47,913 nucleotides of DNA from NORP181 sp047623555 (GTDB lineage: Bacteria > Pseudomonadota > Alphaproteobacteria > Rhodobacterales > Rhodobacteraceae): assembly GCA_047623555.1 (NCBI GenBank), contig JBLHMP010000024.1:1-47913 (forward strand). The letters run 5' to 3'. Below the pieces are notes generated by a model. That model had not been told where the DNA came from, made no database searches, and saw only the letters and a list, made by a program, of their open reading frames with translations. Shown piece by piece: positions 9,048-17,428 of this stretch (positions within the stretch are counted from its first letter, which is position 1; each line of letters opens with the position of its first letter). The translations under genes and the position numbers were made by a program.

Positions 9048-9727
9048 GCCGGTTCCAGATAGGATTGCCACAGATCAAGGACCACCTCGTCGCCGGGATG
9101 TTCCGGGTTGGCCCACAGTTCAGACGCCGCAAACACCACAGCATATAACGGCTCGGGGGCTTCGCCCAAGCCATGCGCGCTGCTGTCAGGCAATACATGG
9201 CTGCCGTGTTGCCGCAAAATACACCCCTTGGCGCCCTGCCCATAGGCAGGCAGGCGCGTGTGACCGCCATCGACCAACCGGTTGCCAGCGGGGCGCGCGG
9301 TGCGCACGGCCTGCCCGATGGCAAAGACAATGGCGACATCGCTGGGCCGGTCCGCAGGGCCACCCCGCTCTATTGCCGGCACAACTTGGGCGGCGGTCAT
9401 CATACGATCCGCCAACGGATGTTCGCCGATCGCATCCACAGACAAATCCTGCAAATCCTCGGGCGTCAGAACACCGGTCTGCACCAGCACATCGGCCAAT
9501 CCGGCCATCCATTTCTCATAATAGGAAAACCGCGCGTAATCCTTGGGCGACAGGCATTCACGCGCGTGGCGCGACATGTCGATATTCCATTGCCCAAGCG
9601 ACCCACAGGCCAACGACACAGCCAAAGCCCGCGAATGCCAATCAGCGCCAAACTGGGCGATTCCCTGTGGTTCCGGCAGCACCGGCCCATCGCCAAACCG
9701 TCCGCCCATATCGTGAACCCGACTCAT
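9044..9727 (-). CDS. nthB: Nitrile hydratase beta subunit
   Basis: 227 residues. The N-terminus MSRVHDMGGRFGDGPV is the classic beta-subunit start, and the C-terminal SH3-like domain contains HGLGEAPEPLYAVVFAASEL, which packs on the alpha subunit. Together the alpha and beta subunits hydrate nitriles to amides in the cytosol. The start at 9727 overlaps the alpha-subunit stop by four bases. Open frame continues upstream but only as shadow of nthA. No amidase gene accompanies the operon here. Confidence 0.93.
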   Translation of the reverse strand: MSRVHDMGGRFGDGPVLPEPQGIAQFGADWHSRALAVSLACGSLGQWNIDMSRHARECLSPKDYARFSYYEKWMAGLADVLVQTGVLTPEDLQDLSVDAIGEHPLADRMMTAAQVVPAIERGGPADRPSDVAIVFAIGQAVRTARPAGNRLVDGGHTRLPAYGQGAKGCILRQHGSHVLPDSSAHGLGEAPEPLYAVVFAASELWANPEHPGDEVVLDLWQSYLEPA

Positions 9728-10353
9728 GTCGCGTCCGCCACGGGGCGCGCCAATCCGGTGCCGATCATGCTGTCGCGGGTCACAAGCTTGGCCAATTGCG
9801 CAACATCCATGCCTTCGCTGCCTTTGGGCCGCTGCGGTAGCACCAAATAGCGCACCTCGGCGGTGGAATCCCAAACACGCACCGATGTGTGCTCTGGCAA
9901 AGTTACACCAAAATCGGCCAAAACTTTGCGGGGTTCCCGCACAGCACGGGCGCGGTACGCATCGGATTTGTACCAGCCCGGCGGAATGCCCAGCAACGGC
10001 CACGGATAGCAACTGCACAGGGTACAGACGACCATATTGTGCACTTCGGGGGTGTTTTCGACGACCACCATGTGTTCGCCTTGGCGTCCGTAAAACCCCA
10101 GATCAGCCACCACCGCCGTTGCATCCGCCTGCAAAGCCGCGCAAAAACCCGCATCGCTCCAGGCGCGCGCCACCACTTGGGCACCGTTTTTCGGGCCAAT
10201 GCGATTCTGGTAAAGGTCGATGATTTCATCCAGCGCCGCCGGGTCAATCAACCCTTTACGAGCGAGAATGGTTTCCAGCGCCTTAACCCGCAAAGCAGGG
10301 TCAGGCGGCAACAGAGCGTGCGGGTGATCATGGTCAGGTATATCATGTGGCAT
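9724..10353 (-). CDS. nthA: Nitrile hydratase alpha subunit, cobalt type
   Basis: 209-residue alpha subunit carrying the metal-binding claw VCTLCSCYPW. The Thr in C-T-L-C-S-C indicates the non-corrin cobalt class rather than the iron class (C-S-L-C-S-C); the second and third Cys are normally oxidised after translation. The His/Asp-rich N-terminus (MPHDIPDHDHPH) is characteristic. A start nine codons earlier at 10380 has a slightly better ribosome-binding site (GGA six bases upstream) and cannot be excluded. First gene of the three-gene operon, divergent from secG. Confidence 0.93.
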   Translation of the reverse strand: MPHDIPDHDHPHALLPPDPALRVKALETILARKGLIDPAALDEIIDLYQNRIGPKNGAQVVARAWSDAGFCAALQADATAVVADLGFYGRQGEHMVVVENTPEVHNMVVCTLCSCYPWPLLGIPPGWYKSDAYRARAVREPRKVLADFGVTLPEHTSVRVWDSTAEVRYLVLPQRPKGSEGMDVAQLAKLVTRDSMIGTGLARPVADAT

Positions 10354-10468
10354 GGCTGCAACTTTGCGCGCCAATTGCATGACTTGTCCAGTATCAAACT
10401 TCGTCTCTTGCCCCGGCCCGCAATCTTGCCTACATACCCCCCGGTACAGCCAATCGCATCAGGGTATC

Positions 10469-10837
10469 ATGGAAAACGTCGTCCTTATTGTTCATCTACT
10501 ACTGGCCCTTGGGCTGATCTCAGTTGTTTTGTTGCAGCGTTCCGAAGGCGGTGGCCTGGGAATGGGCAGCGGCGGCGGAGGCGCTGCTACGGCAGGCCGG
10601 TCCGCAGCCACGGCATTGGCCAAACTGACCTGGATCTTGGCCATCGCCTTTATCTGCACGTCGATCACTCTGACCGTCCTTGCTGCGCAAAAGGCTGCGG
10701 GCAGTTCCGTCATTGACCGATTGGGCACCACAACATCAGCTCCGGACGAGACGAATACGTCGACCTTGCCTGCCGGAAGCGACCTGTTGCCACCGGCCCA
10801 AGGGGATAACGCTCCATTGGTTCCACGCGTCGACTAA
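10469..10837 (+). CDS. secG: Protein translocase subunit SecG
   Basis: 122-residue SecG, the auxiliary inner-membrane subunit of the SecYEG translocon. It has two hydrophobic segments (VVLIVHLLLALGLISVVLLQ near the N-terminus and LTWILAIAFICTSITLTVLA) separated by the conserved glycine-rich loop RSEGGGLGMGSGGGGAA. A Ser/Thr/Pro-rich tail, frequent in alphaproteobacterial SecG, follows. ATG 10469 is chosen from AGGG upstream and from homology. Confidence 0.95.
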   Translation: MENVVLIVHLLLALGLISVVLLQRSEGGGLGMGSGGGGAATAGRSAATALAKLTWILAIAFICTSITLTVLAAQKAAGSSVIDRLGTTTSAPDETNTSTLPAGSDLLPPAQGDNAPLVPRVD

Positions 10838-10999
10838 TAAGGTACCAAATCTTGATCTACTGGTAAAAATCGCAACAGCATCTTGCGGTTCCCTTGTGCT
10901 GAACGCGCGAATCCTTTATCTGTGAAGTCCCGTGATGCTATGGTTTTTTTGAACCATTCTGGGCATTAGAAATTCTATTTTCCACGGGGGTAGCCAAAC

Positions 11000-12643
11000 A
11001 TGGCGCGTTTCGTTTTCATTACTGGTGGTGTTGTGTCCTCTTTGGGCAAAGGTCTGGCTTCGGCGTCGCTTGGGGCGTTGTTGCAGGCCCGCGGGTTTTC
11101 GGTACGCCTGCGCAAGCTGGATCCGTATCTGAACGTCGATCCCGGCACTATGTCACCGTTTGAACATGGCGAAGTGTTTGTCACCGATGATGGTGCCGAA
11201 ACCGATCTGGACCTTGGCCATTACGAACGGTTCACCGGCGTTGCTGCGCGCAACTCGGATTCGGTCAGTTCCGGGCGCATCTATTCCACCGTTCTGGAAA
11301 AAGAACGGCGCGGCGATTACCTGGGCAAAACCATTCAGGTGATCCCGCATGTGACCAATGAAATCAAAGACTTCATCTCGATCGGCCAGGATGAAGTTGA
11401 TTTCATGCTTTGTGAAATCGGCGGCACGGTTGGCGACATCGAAGGTCTGCCGTTCTTTGAAGCGATCCGCCAGTTTGCCAATGACCAGCCGCGCGGCCAG
11501 TGCCTGTTTATGCACCTGACGCTGCTGCCGTATCTGAACGCCAGTGGCGAGTTGAAAACCAAACCAACCCAGCACAGCGTCAAAGAATTGCGCAGCATCG
11601 GCATTGCGCCTGACATTCTGGTCTGCCGATCAGAACACCCGATTCCCGTCAAAGAGCGCGAGAAACTGGCGCTGTTCTGCAATGTGCGCCCTGACAGTGT
11701 TATCGCCGCTCTGGATCTGAAATCAATCTACGAAGCACCGCTGTATTATCATCGCGAAGGCCTTGATCAGGCGGTTCTGGATGCGTTCCAGATCACCCCG
11801 GCGCCAAAACCCAATCTGACCCGTTGGAATGATGTTGCCGACCGGATTTACAACCCCGAAGGCGAAGTCAAAGTCGCCATTGTCGGCAAATACACCCAGC
11901 TCGAAGACGCCTATAAGTCCATCGCCGAGGCCCTGACCCATGGCGGCATGGCCAACCGGGTTAAGGTCCGTGTTGAATGGGTTGATGCCGAAATGTTTGA
12001 ACGCGAAGACTCAGCCACATATTTACAGGGCTTCCATGCCATTCTGGTTCCGGGCGGCTTTGGCGAACGTGGCACCGAGGGCAAGATCAAGGCTGCACAG
12101 TTCGCCCGCGAACACAAGGTGCCCTATCTGGGCATCTGTCTGGGTATGCAAATGGCCGTCATCGAGGCTGCGCGCAATGTGGCCGATCTGGCGGATGCCG
12201 GTTCTGAGGAATGGGATCACGAGGCCGGGCAAAAACGCTTTGAACCGGTCGTTTATCACCTCAAGGAATGGGTCCAGGGCAATCACAAAGTCCGACGTAA
12301 AGTCGGGGACGACAAAGGTGGCACCATGCGACTTGGCGCTTATGACGCGATCCTAAGCGAAGGCTCAAAGGTTGCCGGCATTTACGGCGCCACCACAATC
12401 GAAGAACGCCATCGTCACCGTTATGAAGTCGATATGAAATATCGCGAAAAGCTCGAATCAGTCGGCCTGAAATTCTCGGGCATGTCACCCGATGGCCGCC
12501 TGCCCGAAATCGTCGAATGGGCGGATCATCCTTGGTTCATCGGGGTTCAGTTCCATCCAGAGCTGAAATCAAAACCGTTTGCACCGCATCCGCTATTTGC
12601 AGATTTCGTCCGCGCCGCAAAAGAGACCTCACGCCTCGTCTAG
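11000..12643 (+). CDS. pyrG: CTP synthase (glutamine hydrolysing)
   Basis: 547 residues, full length. The N-terminal amidoligase domain begins MARFVFITGGVVSSLGKG and contains the P-loop-like GVVSSLGKGLA. The C-terminal class I glutamine amidotransferase domain has the oxyanion strand PGGFGERG, the nucleophile Cys in LGICLGMQMAV, and the His-Glu pair in QFHPEL. It converts UTP to CTP with glutamine and ATP. A GGGGG ribosome-binding site precedes the ATG. It follows secG, an order often seen in alphaproteobacteria. Confidence 0.98.
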   Translation: MARFVFITGGVVSSLGKGLASASLGALLQARGFSVRLRKLDPYLNVDPGTMSPFEHGEVFVTDDGAETDLDLGHYERFTGVAARNSDSVSSGRIYSTVLEKERRGDYLGKTIQVIPHVTNEIKDFISIGQDEVDFMLCEIGGTVGDIEGLPFFEAIRQFANDQPRGQCLFMHLTLLPYLNASGELKTKPTQHSVKELRSIGIAPDILVCRSEHPIPVKEREKLALFCNVRPDSVIAALDLKSIYEAPLYYHREGLDQAVLDAFQITPAPKPNLTRWNDVADRIYNPEGEVKVAIVGKYTQLEDAYKSIAEALTHGGMANRVKVRVEWVDAEMFEREDSATYLQGFHAILVPGGFGERGTEGKIKAAQFAREHKVPYLGICLGMQMAVIEAARNVADLADAGSEEWDHEAGQKRFEPVVYHLKEWVQGNHKVRRKVGDDKGGTMRLGAYDAILSEGSKVAGIYGATTIEERHRHRYEVDMKYREKLESVGLKFSGMSPDGRLPEIVEWADHPWFIGVQFHPELKSKPFAPHPLFADFVRAAKETSRLV

Positions 12644-12645
12644 GG

Positions 12646-12669
12646 CGTAGGGTGGGTGAAAACCCACGC
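12646..12669. repeat. Half-unit of the CGTAGGGTG palindromic element
   Basis: CGTAGGGTGGGTGAAAACCCACGC directly after the pyrG stop; the core GTGGGT-GAAA-ACCCAC is a 6-bp stem with a tetraloop. Sequence start and layout match the arms of the elements at 8638-8723 and 42722-42780. It may serve as the pyrG terminator. Confidence 0.65.
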
Positions 12670-12710
12670 TTGCACGACATCCAAACCCTATGAAACCGGG
12701 AGAGAGAACA

Positions 12711-13004
12711 ATGGCCAAAGGCTACTGGATCGTAAACAACATGGTGACCGACGCGGACACTTACAAATCATACCAGGCGGCCAACGCGGCCCCACTTGCG
12801 GAATTCGGCGCTAGATTTCTAGTCCGCGCAGGCACGCAGCAAGGCCGCGAAGGCCAAACTTTTCCGCGCAGCGTAATCATTGAATTCCCCAGCTACGCCG
12901 ATGCGATTGCCTGCTATGAAAGCAAAGGCTACGCAGCCGCCAAAGCCGTTCGCGATACCGCCGCCGAGGGGACTTTGGTCATCGTCCAAGGATATGACGA
13001 CTGA
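12711..13004 (+). CDS. DUF1330 family protein
   Basis: 97-residue cytosolic protein of the dimeric alpha/beta-barrel superfamily. The family pattern is visible: KGYWIVNNMVTDADTYKSY at the start, RFLVRAG mid-protein, then RSVIIEFPSYADAIACYES. ATG 12711 has a good ribosome-binding site (GGGAGAGAGAACA). No biochemical role is established for the family. It is separated from pyrG by a short palindromic element. Confidence 0.88.
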   Translation: MAKGYWIVNNMVTDADTYKSYQAANAAPLAEFGARFLVRAGTQQGREGQTFPRSVIIEFPSYADAIACYESKGYAAAKAVRDTAAEGTLVIVQGYDD

Positions 13005-13109
13005 TCCCTTACGACGACAAAACTGGCCGTTTCGCAAAAATTTACCGAACCAAGCCTCTGCAACACGCTTTGACTTGGCGGATTGCAATTCTGCCGTTAA
13101 CATAACCTC

Positions 13110-13547
13110 ATGTTAAGTCGATTGTTAAACTCGTTCCGCGCCACTGAGCCCAAACCGCTTCCAGATCCCGACGCCGAACTGGCCTTGGGGGCCTTGTTGG
13201 TGCGGGTCGCCAAATCCGATCAGGACTACCAGATCGAAGAGATCAGCCTGATCGACAACATTCTGGCGCGTTTGTATGATCGTTCCGCCATCGAGGCGGC
13301 CAAAACCCGCGCGGTTTGTGAACGCCTGCATGCCGCCGCCCCTGAAACCGATGTGTTTGCGGCGCTTATCCGCGAAACCATGGGGATTGAGGATCGGATG
13401 GCGGTGCTCGAAGCGATCTGGCGGGTGGTGCTTGCCGATGGTCGCGAACGCGAAAGCGAGCTGAAAATGATCGACAACACCCGGCTTGCTTTGGGCCTGA
13501 CCGAGGCGGAAAGCAACGCCATGCGGGCCAGTGCTCTGAACGTCTGA
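13110..13547 (+). CDS. TerB-like protein, first of a tandem pair
   Basis: 145-residue all-helical cytosolic protein of the TerB-like superfamily. The repeated pattern AELALGALLVRVAKSDQDY (residues about 24-42) and AIWRVVLADGRERESE, each ending in an acidic turn, is typical. The next gene encodes a 145-residue paralogue with the same motifs in register, so this is a tandem duplication. No other tellurite-resistance (ter) genes are present, so a tellurite role is not supported. Function unknown. Confidence 0.82.
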   Translation: MLSRLLNSFRATEPKPLPDPDAELALGALLVRVAKSDQDYQIEEISLIDNILARLYDRSAIEAAKTRAVCERLHAAAPETDVFAALIRETMGIEDRMAVLEAIWRVVLADGRERESELKMIDNTRLALGLTEAESNAMRASALNV

Positions 13548-13594
13548 CACTTTTGCGCTTGGCGACGGATTGATCCGTGCCTATATCCCTTTTT

Positions 13595-14032
13595 ATGTTT
13601 GGTGATTTTCTTAAGCGGCTGACACAGCCCGAACCCGCGCCTTTGCCCCATGGCGATGCGCGCCTTGCCCTGACCGCGTTACTGGTCCGGATTGCCCGCT
13701 CTGATGGCGACTATTCTGCGGCTGAGATCGCCCAGATTGATGCCATTACCGAAAATCGTTACGGGCTAAGCCCTGACGATGCGGTGGCCCTGCGCCAGCA
13801 GTGCGAAATTCTGGAAACCGAGGCGCCGGATACCGTCCGCTTTACCCGTGCCATCAAAGACGCGGTTCCCTATGAGGATCGCCGCGCCGTGATCGAATCC
13901 CTATGGCTGGTAGTACTGGCCGACGGCACCCGCGCCGACGAAGAGAACGCATTGATGCGTCTGGCGGCCAAGCTTTTGGGTGTAAATGACCGTGACAGCG
14001 CGCTGGCCCGACAAAAGGCCGCTCGCCTGTGA
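13595..14032 (+). CDS. TerB-like protein, second of a tandem pair
   Basis: 145 residues, same length and motif positions as the preceding paralogue (DARLALTALLVRIARSDGDY and SLWLVVLADGTRADEE). ATG 13595 is chosen because it aligns with the paralogue's first Met; a GTG at 13577 in the same frame is an alternative with six extra codons. Its stop overlaps the GTG start of the downstream PhnD-like gene (GTGA), so the two are probably translationally coupled. Function unknown. Confidence 0.82.
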   Translation: MFGDFLKRLTQPEPAPLPHGDARLALTALLVRIARSDGDYSAAEIAQIDAITENRYGLSPDDAVALRQQCEILETEAPDTVRFTRAIKDAVPYEDRRAVIESLWLVVLADGTRADEENALMRLAAKLLGVNDRDSALARQKAARL

Positions 14033-14790
14033 TCGCCATGCTCGGCATGTATGACATACCAGCACTGCAAGACGCCAACGACAGGTTCTGGCAGTTGATT
14101 CGCGAACACCTGGGCCATGGGCCGGCGCGCCTAAGCCGGGATCGTGATTATTGGGAGATGTGGCAATCGCCTGATCTGCTGCTTGGGCAGACCTGTAGCC
14201 TGCCTTACCGCACCCGGTTGCACGGCACTGTCGGCCTGATCGGCACGCCGGACTATGGCTTGCCCGATTGCCCTCCTGGGTTTTACCAGTCGGTTTTTGT
14301 GGTCAACGCAGATGCGGATGGCGAAACACTGGCGGATTTCTCGGACGGCACCTTTGCCTACAACGAATCAGCATCACAATCCGGCTGGTCCGGACCAACG
14401 ACACATTTGCGCGCTGCCAACATTCACTTTGACAGCCTGCTGGAAACCGGCGCCCACGTGATATCGGCACAGGCCGTCGCCGAGGGCCGGGCCGATATCG
14501 CCGGGTTGGACGCACTGACCTGGTCGCTAATTCAGGAACATGGTTCCGTTGCCAACCGCCTGCGGGTCATAACCAAAACCACGCCAACGCCCGGTTTGCC
14601 CTATATCACCGCCAAATCCCGTGATGTTGCTGCATTAACGCGGGCCGTGCGATCAGCGATCGACGCGCTGACGCCGCAGGATCGCGATTTACTGCACCTC
14701 AAAGGCTTGGTTTCGATTGATCCCGCCAGCTATTTGGCGATTCCAAACCCGCCTGCCCCAAAACAGAAAACTCTGTTTTCTCAGGGCTAG
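14029..14790 (+). CDS. PhnD/SsuA-like substrate-binding-fold protein, cytosolic
   Basis: 253-residue protein resembling periplasmic phosphate/phosphonate-binding proteins: YDIPALQDANDRFWQLIRE at the start, GLIGTPDYGLPDCPPGFYQS, the SGWSGP loop, and HVISAQAVAEGRADIAGLDA, the hinge/ligand region. No signal peptide or lipobox is visible, so it should remain in the cytosol, and no permease or ATPase of a phosphonate system is adjacent. The GTG start overlaps the TerB stop; ATG 14038 is an alternative. A terminator-like hairpin, AGAAAAC/GTTTTCT, lies in its last codons (14765-14781). Possibly a sensor rather than a transporter component. Confidence 0.75.
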   Translation: MIAMLGMYDIPALQDANDRFWQLIREHLGHGPARLSRDRDYWEMWQSPDLLLGQTCSLPYRTRLHGTVGLIGTPDYGLPDCPPGFYQSVFVVNADADGETLADFSDGTFAYNESASQSGWSGPTTHLRAANIHFDSLLETGAHVISAQAVAEGRADIAGLDALTWSLIQEHGSVANRLRVITKTTPTPGLPYITAKSRDVAALTRAVRSAIDALTPQDRDLLHLKGLVSIDPASYLAIPNPPAPKQKTLFSQG

Positions 14791-14941
14791 AGACCAAACA
14801 AACGCTGAATTTGTCCATTTTTACAGCTTCCCTAAGGGGAACATGCAGGCCCGAGCGCAGATTTAGAATTTTGCAAGTTGCAATAGCCGCAATTTTCATC
14901 CCTAATATCAGCCAGATACCGCCTTAACCCCCGGAGAACCC

Positions 14942-15718
14942 GTGCCAGACACGCCTATTGTCATCGAAATCAACGATCTGCACAAAAGCTATGGTAAGCT
15001 CGAGGTGCTGAAAGGCGTCGATATAGCGGCGCACCGTGGCGACGTGGTGTCGCTAATCGGCTCGTCCGGTTCTGGCAAATCAACACTGTTGCGTTGCGCC
15101 AATCTGCTTGAGGATAGCCAGCATGGCGAAATCCTGTTCAAAGGCGAACCGGTCCACTGGAAAGGTAGCGGTCTCGCCCGTCGTCCGGCGGACGCCAAAC
15201 AGGTGCTGCGCATTCGCACCAACCTCAGCATGGTGTTTCAGCAATTTAATCTGTGGGCGCATATGACGATCCTGCAAAACGTGATGGAGGCTCCGGTCAC
15301 CGTTCTGGGCCGCGACCGCGCCGAGGCCGAAGCATCTGCGCGCAGCTATCTCGAAAAGGTTGGCATTGGCGACAAATGCGATGTCTATCCGGCGCAATTG
15401 TCAGGCGGCCAACAACAACGCTGCGCCATTGCGCGCGCCTTGTGTATGGAGCCCGAAGCGTTGTTGTTTGACGAACCAACCAGCGCGCTGGACCCGGAAC
15501 TGGAACAGGAAGTGATCCGCGTTATCAAAGACCTGGCCACCGAAGGGCGCACGATGCTGATCGTCACCCATGACATGAAACTGGCCGCTGATGTGTCTGA
15601 TCACGTCGTGTTCCTGCATCAGGGAAAGATCGAAGAACAAGGCCCGCCTGACGCTGTGTTTGGTGCGCCAAAGTCCGAACGATTGCGCGGGTTTCTGTCT
15701 GCAACCCACGCCGTATAA
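14942..15718 (+). CDS. Polar/basic amino-acid ABC transporter ATP-binding protein
   Basis: 258-residue ATPase of the HisP/GlnQ class: Walker A GSSGSGKST, Q-loop MVFQQFNLWAHMT, signature LSGGQQQR, Walker B LLFDEPTSALDP and the switch His in IVTHDM. The insertion around residues 70-85 (EPVHWKGSG) is typical of HisP-type ATPases for lysine, arginine, ornithine or histidine. The start codon is GTG at 14942. First gene of a four-gene operon; the binding protein follows after 27 bases. Confidence 0.93.
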   Translation: MPDTPIVIEINDLHKSYGKLEVLKGVDIAAHRGDVVSLIGSSGSGKSTLLRCANLLEDSQHGEILFKGEPVHWKGSGLARRPADAKQVLRIRTNLSMVFQQFNLWAHMTILQNVMEAPVTVLGRDRAEAEASARSYLEKVGIGDKCDVYPAQLSGGQQQRCAIARALCMEPEALLFDEPTSALDPELEQEVIRVIKDLATEGRTMLIVTHDMKLAADVSDHVVFLHQGKIEEQGPPDAVFGAPKSERLRGFLSATHAV

Positions 15719-15745
15719 CTCAACTAATAACAAGGGAGTAAATCC

Positions 15746-16468
15746 ATGAACAAACTGATCCTAGGCGCTGCTGCGCTGGCCCTAAGTGCCGGTATGGCAA
15801 TGGCTGAAACGGTCCGTATGGGCACCGAGGGCGCCTATCCTCCGTATAACTTTATCAACGATGCTGGCGAAATCGACGGCTTTGAGCGTGAAGTGGGTGA
15901 CGAGCTTTGCAAACGCGCCGGGCTGACCTGCGAATGGGTCAAAAACGACTGGGATTCGATTATTCCCAACCTCGTATCTGGCAACTACGACACCATCATT
16001 GCGGGCATGTCGATCACAGATGAGCGCGACAAAGTCATCGACTTTACCCAACACTATTTCCCGCCCACGGCCTCGGCCTATGTGGGTGCGTCCAGTGATG
16101 TTGACGTAAAAGGCGGCATGGTCGCGGCACAAACAGCGACCATTCAGGCCGGATATGTTGCCGAAAGTGGCGCCATGCTGGTTGAATTCGCAACCCCAGA
16201 GGAAACACTGGCGGCTGTGCGCAATGGCGAGGCCGACGCGGTTCTGGCCGACTATGATTACCTCGTACCACTGGTTGAGGAATCAAATGGCGCGCTGATG
16301 TTTGTTGGCGAACCGGTGCCTTTGGGCGGCGGCGTTGGCATGGGCCTGCGTGAGAGCGATACCGAGTTGCGCGATAAATTTGACGCAGCCATCACCGAAA
16401 TGAAGGCTGATGGATCGTTGAACGTGCTGCTGAAAAAGTGGTTCGGCGACGACATCACAACCTACTAA
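15746..16468 (+). CDS. Basic amino-acid ABC transporter substrate-binding protein
   Basis: 240-residue periplasmic binding protein (SBP_bac_3). It begins with a Sec signal peptide (MNKLILGAAALALSAGMAMA), with cleavage expected after AMA. Mature motifs are MGTEGAYPPYNF, GFEREVGDELC, the Cys pair in CKRAGLTC (a probable disulfide, as in LAO/HisJ proteins), and NYDTIIAGMSITDER with the Arg that binds the ligand carboxylate. It delivers amino acid to the permeases encoded downstream. A strong ribosome-binding site (AAGGGAG) precedes the ATG. Confidence 0.94.
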   Translation: MNKLILGAAALALSAGMAMAETVRMGTEGAYPPYNFINDAGEIDGFEREVGDELCKRAGLTCEWVKNDWDSIIPNLVSGNYDTIIAGMSITDERDKVIDFTQHYFPPTASAYVGASSDVDVKGGMVAAQTATIQAGYVAESGAMLVEFATPEETLAAVRNGEADAVLADYDYLVPLVEESNGALMFVGEPVPLGGGVGMGLRESDTELRDKFDAAITEMKADGSLNVLLKKWFGDDITTY

Positions 16469-16481
16469 ACCTCAAATACAG

Positions 16482-16506
16482 ACAGGCCCGCAACACGCGG
16501 GCCTGT
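16482..16506 (+). terminator. Intra-operon terminator/attenuator hairpin
   Basis: Perfect 10-bp stem ACAGGCCCGC/GCGGGCCTGT with a 5-base loop, followed by TTTCCATTTATT, located 13 bases after the binding-protein stop and before the permeases. Such hairpins commonly let the binding protein be made in excess over the membrane subunits. Confidence 0.85.
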
Positions 16507-16534
16507 TTCCATTTATTCCACGGCCCGGATCTGC

Positions 16535-17428
16535 ATGTTTTCTTTTTGCTCTGACCCTGACACCTTAGGCACCGTTCGGTGGTTTTCATGCTATCTGACG
16601 ACGGGCGTGCATTTCTCGTTCTATATTTCGTTCTTCAAAGTGCTGTTGCTGCTGGCCATCACCGCCCCTGTGGCGCTTGGCTTTGGCTTTCTTGGTGCCA
16701 TGGCCGCGCGGTCCCATTTTGCGCCGCTGCGATGGTTTGGCAAACTGTATATCGCCATTGTGCGCGGAATCCCTGACATCGCGTTTTTCATGTTCTTTGT
16801 CATCGCGCTGGACCAGATGTTTGAATGGACGCGCCACAAAATCCTGTGCCCGGACTGGGATCAAGCGATCCGTCAGGGCAGCGATTTTCTTGTTTGTTCG
16901 GCGGCCAAACTGCCGCTTGGATCATCGCCCGAATGGATACATCAATCCTACGGTTTTTTCCTCGCGGTTATCACCTTTTCTATCGTATTTGGCGCCTTTG
17001 CGGCCAACGTTCTGTTTGGCGGCATGCGGGCCGTGCCCCACGCACAACTGGAAACTGCCGAGGCTTACGGCATGTCGCGCAGCCAGACATTCTGGCGCGT
17101 GTTGGTACCGCAAATGTGGGTCTACGCGCTGCCCGGTCTGTCAAACCTGTGGATGGTACTGATCAAGGCGACGCCGCTGCTGTTCCTGCTTGGCATCGAA
17201 GACATCGTTTATTGGGCCCGCGAATTGGGCGGCACCAAAACATCCCGGTTCACCGCCTATCCGCATGGCGATTGGCGCATGTGGTATTTCCTGTTCTTGC
17301 TGGTGTTCTACCTGATCTTTACCCGCGTTTCTGAGATCGTGCTTGAACGGCTGATGATCCGTCTCACCCATGGGCAGGCGACAACCGGCGGTGAGAACCA
17401 GCGCAAAGCCGGCGGGGCGATAGCATGA
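16535..17428 (+). CDS. Amino-acid ABC transporter permease (HisQ-like)
   Basis: 297-residue inner-membrane permease with the EAA loop EAYGMSRSQTFWRVLVPQMW that couples to the ATPase, and several hydrophobic segments (for example VLLLLAITAPVALGFGFLGA and YGFFLAVITFSIVFGAFAA). A hydrophilic insertion with two Cys at about residues 95-130 separates the first membrane segments from the core and lengthens it relative to HisQ. Its 3' end overlaps the next permease by four bases (ATGA), indicating a heterodimeric channel. Confidence 0.9.
   Translation: MFSFCSDPDTLGTVRWFSCYLTTGVHFSFYISFFKVLLLLAITAPVALGFGFLGAMAARSHFAPLRWFGKLYIAIVRGIPDIAFFMFFVIALDQMFEWTRHKILCPDWDQAIRQGSDFLVCSAAKLPLGSSPEWIHQSYGFFLAVITFSIVFGAFAANVLFGGMRAVPHAQLETAEAYGMSRSQTFWRVLVPQMWVYALPGLSNLWMVLIKATPLLFLLGIEDIVYWARELGGTKTSRFTAYPHGDWRMWYFLFLLVFYLIFTRVSEIVLERLMIRLTHGQATTGGENQRKAGGAIA

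Noticed and set aside
8899..9840. 313-codon plus-strand frame over the nitrile hydratase genes
   Set aside because: Basic, proline-rich, low-complexity translation without recognisable domains; nthA/nthB motifs are on the minus strand.
13577..13595. GTG start for the second TerB gene
   Set aside because: The paralogue alignment and equal 145-residue lengths favour ATG 13595.
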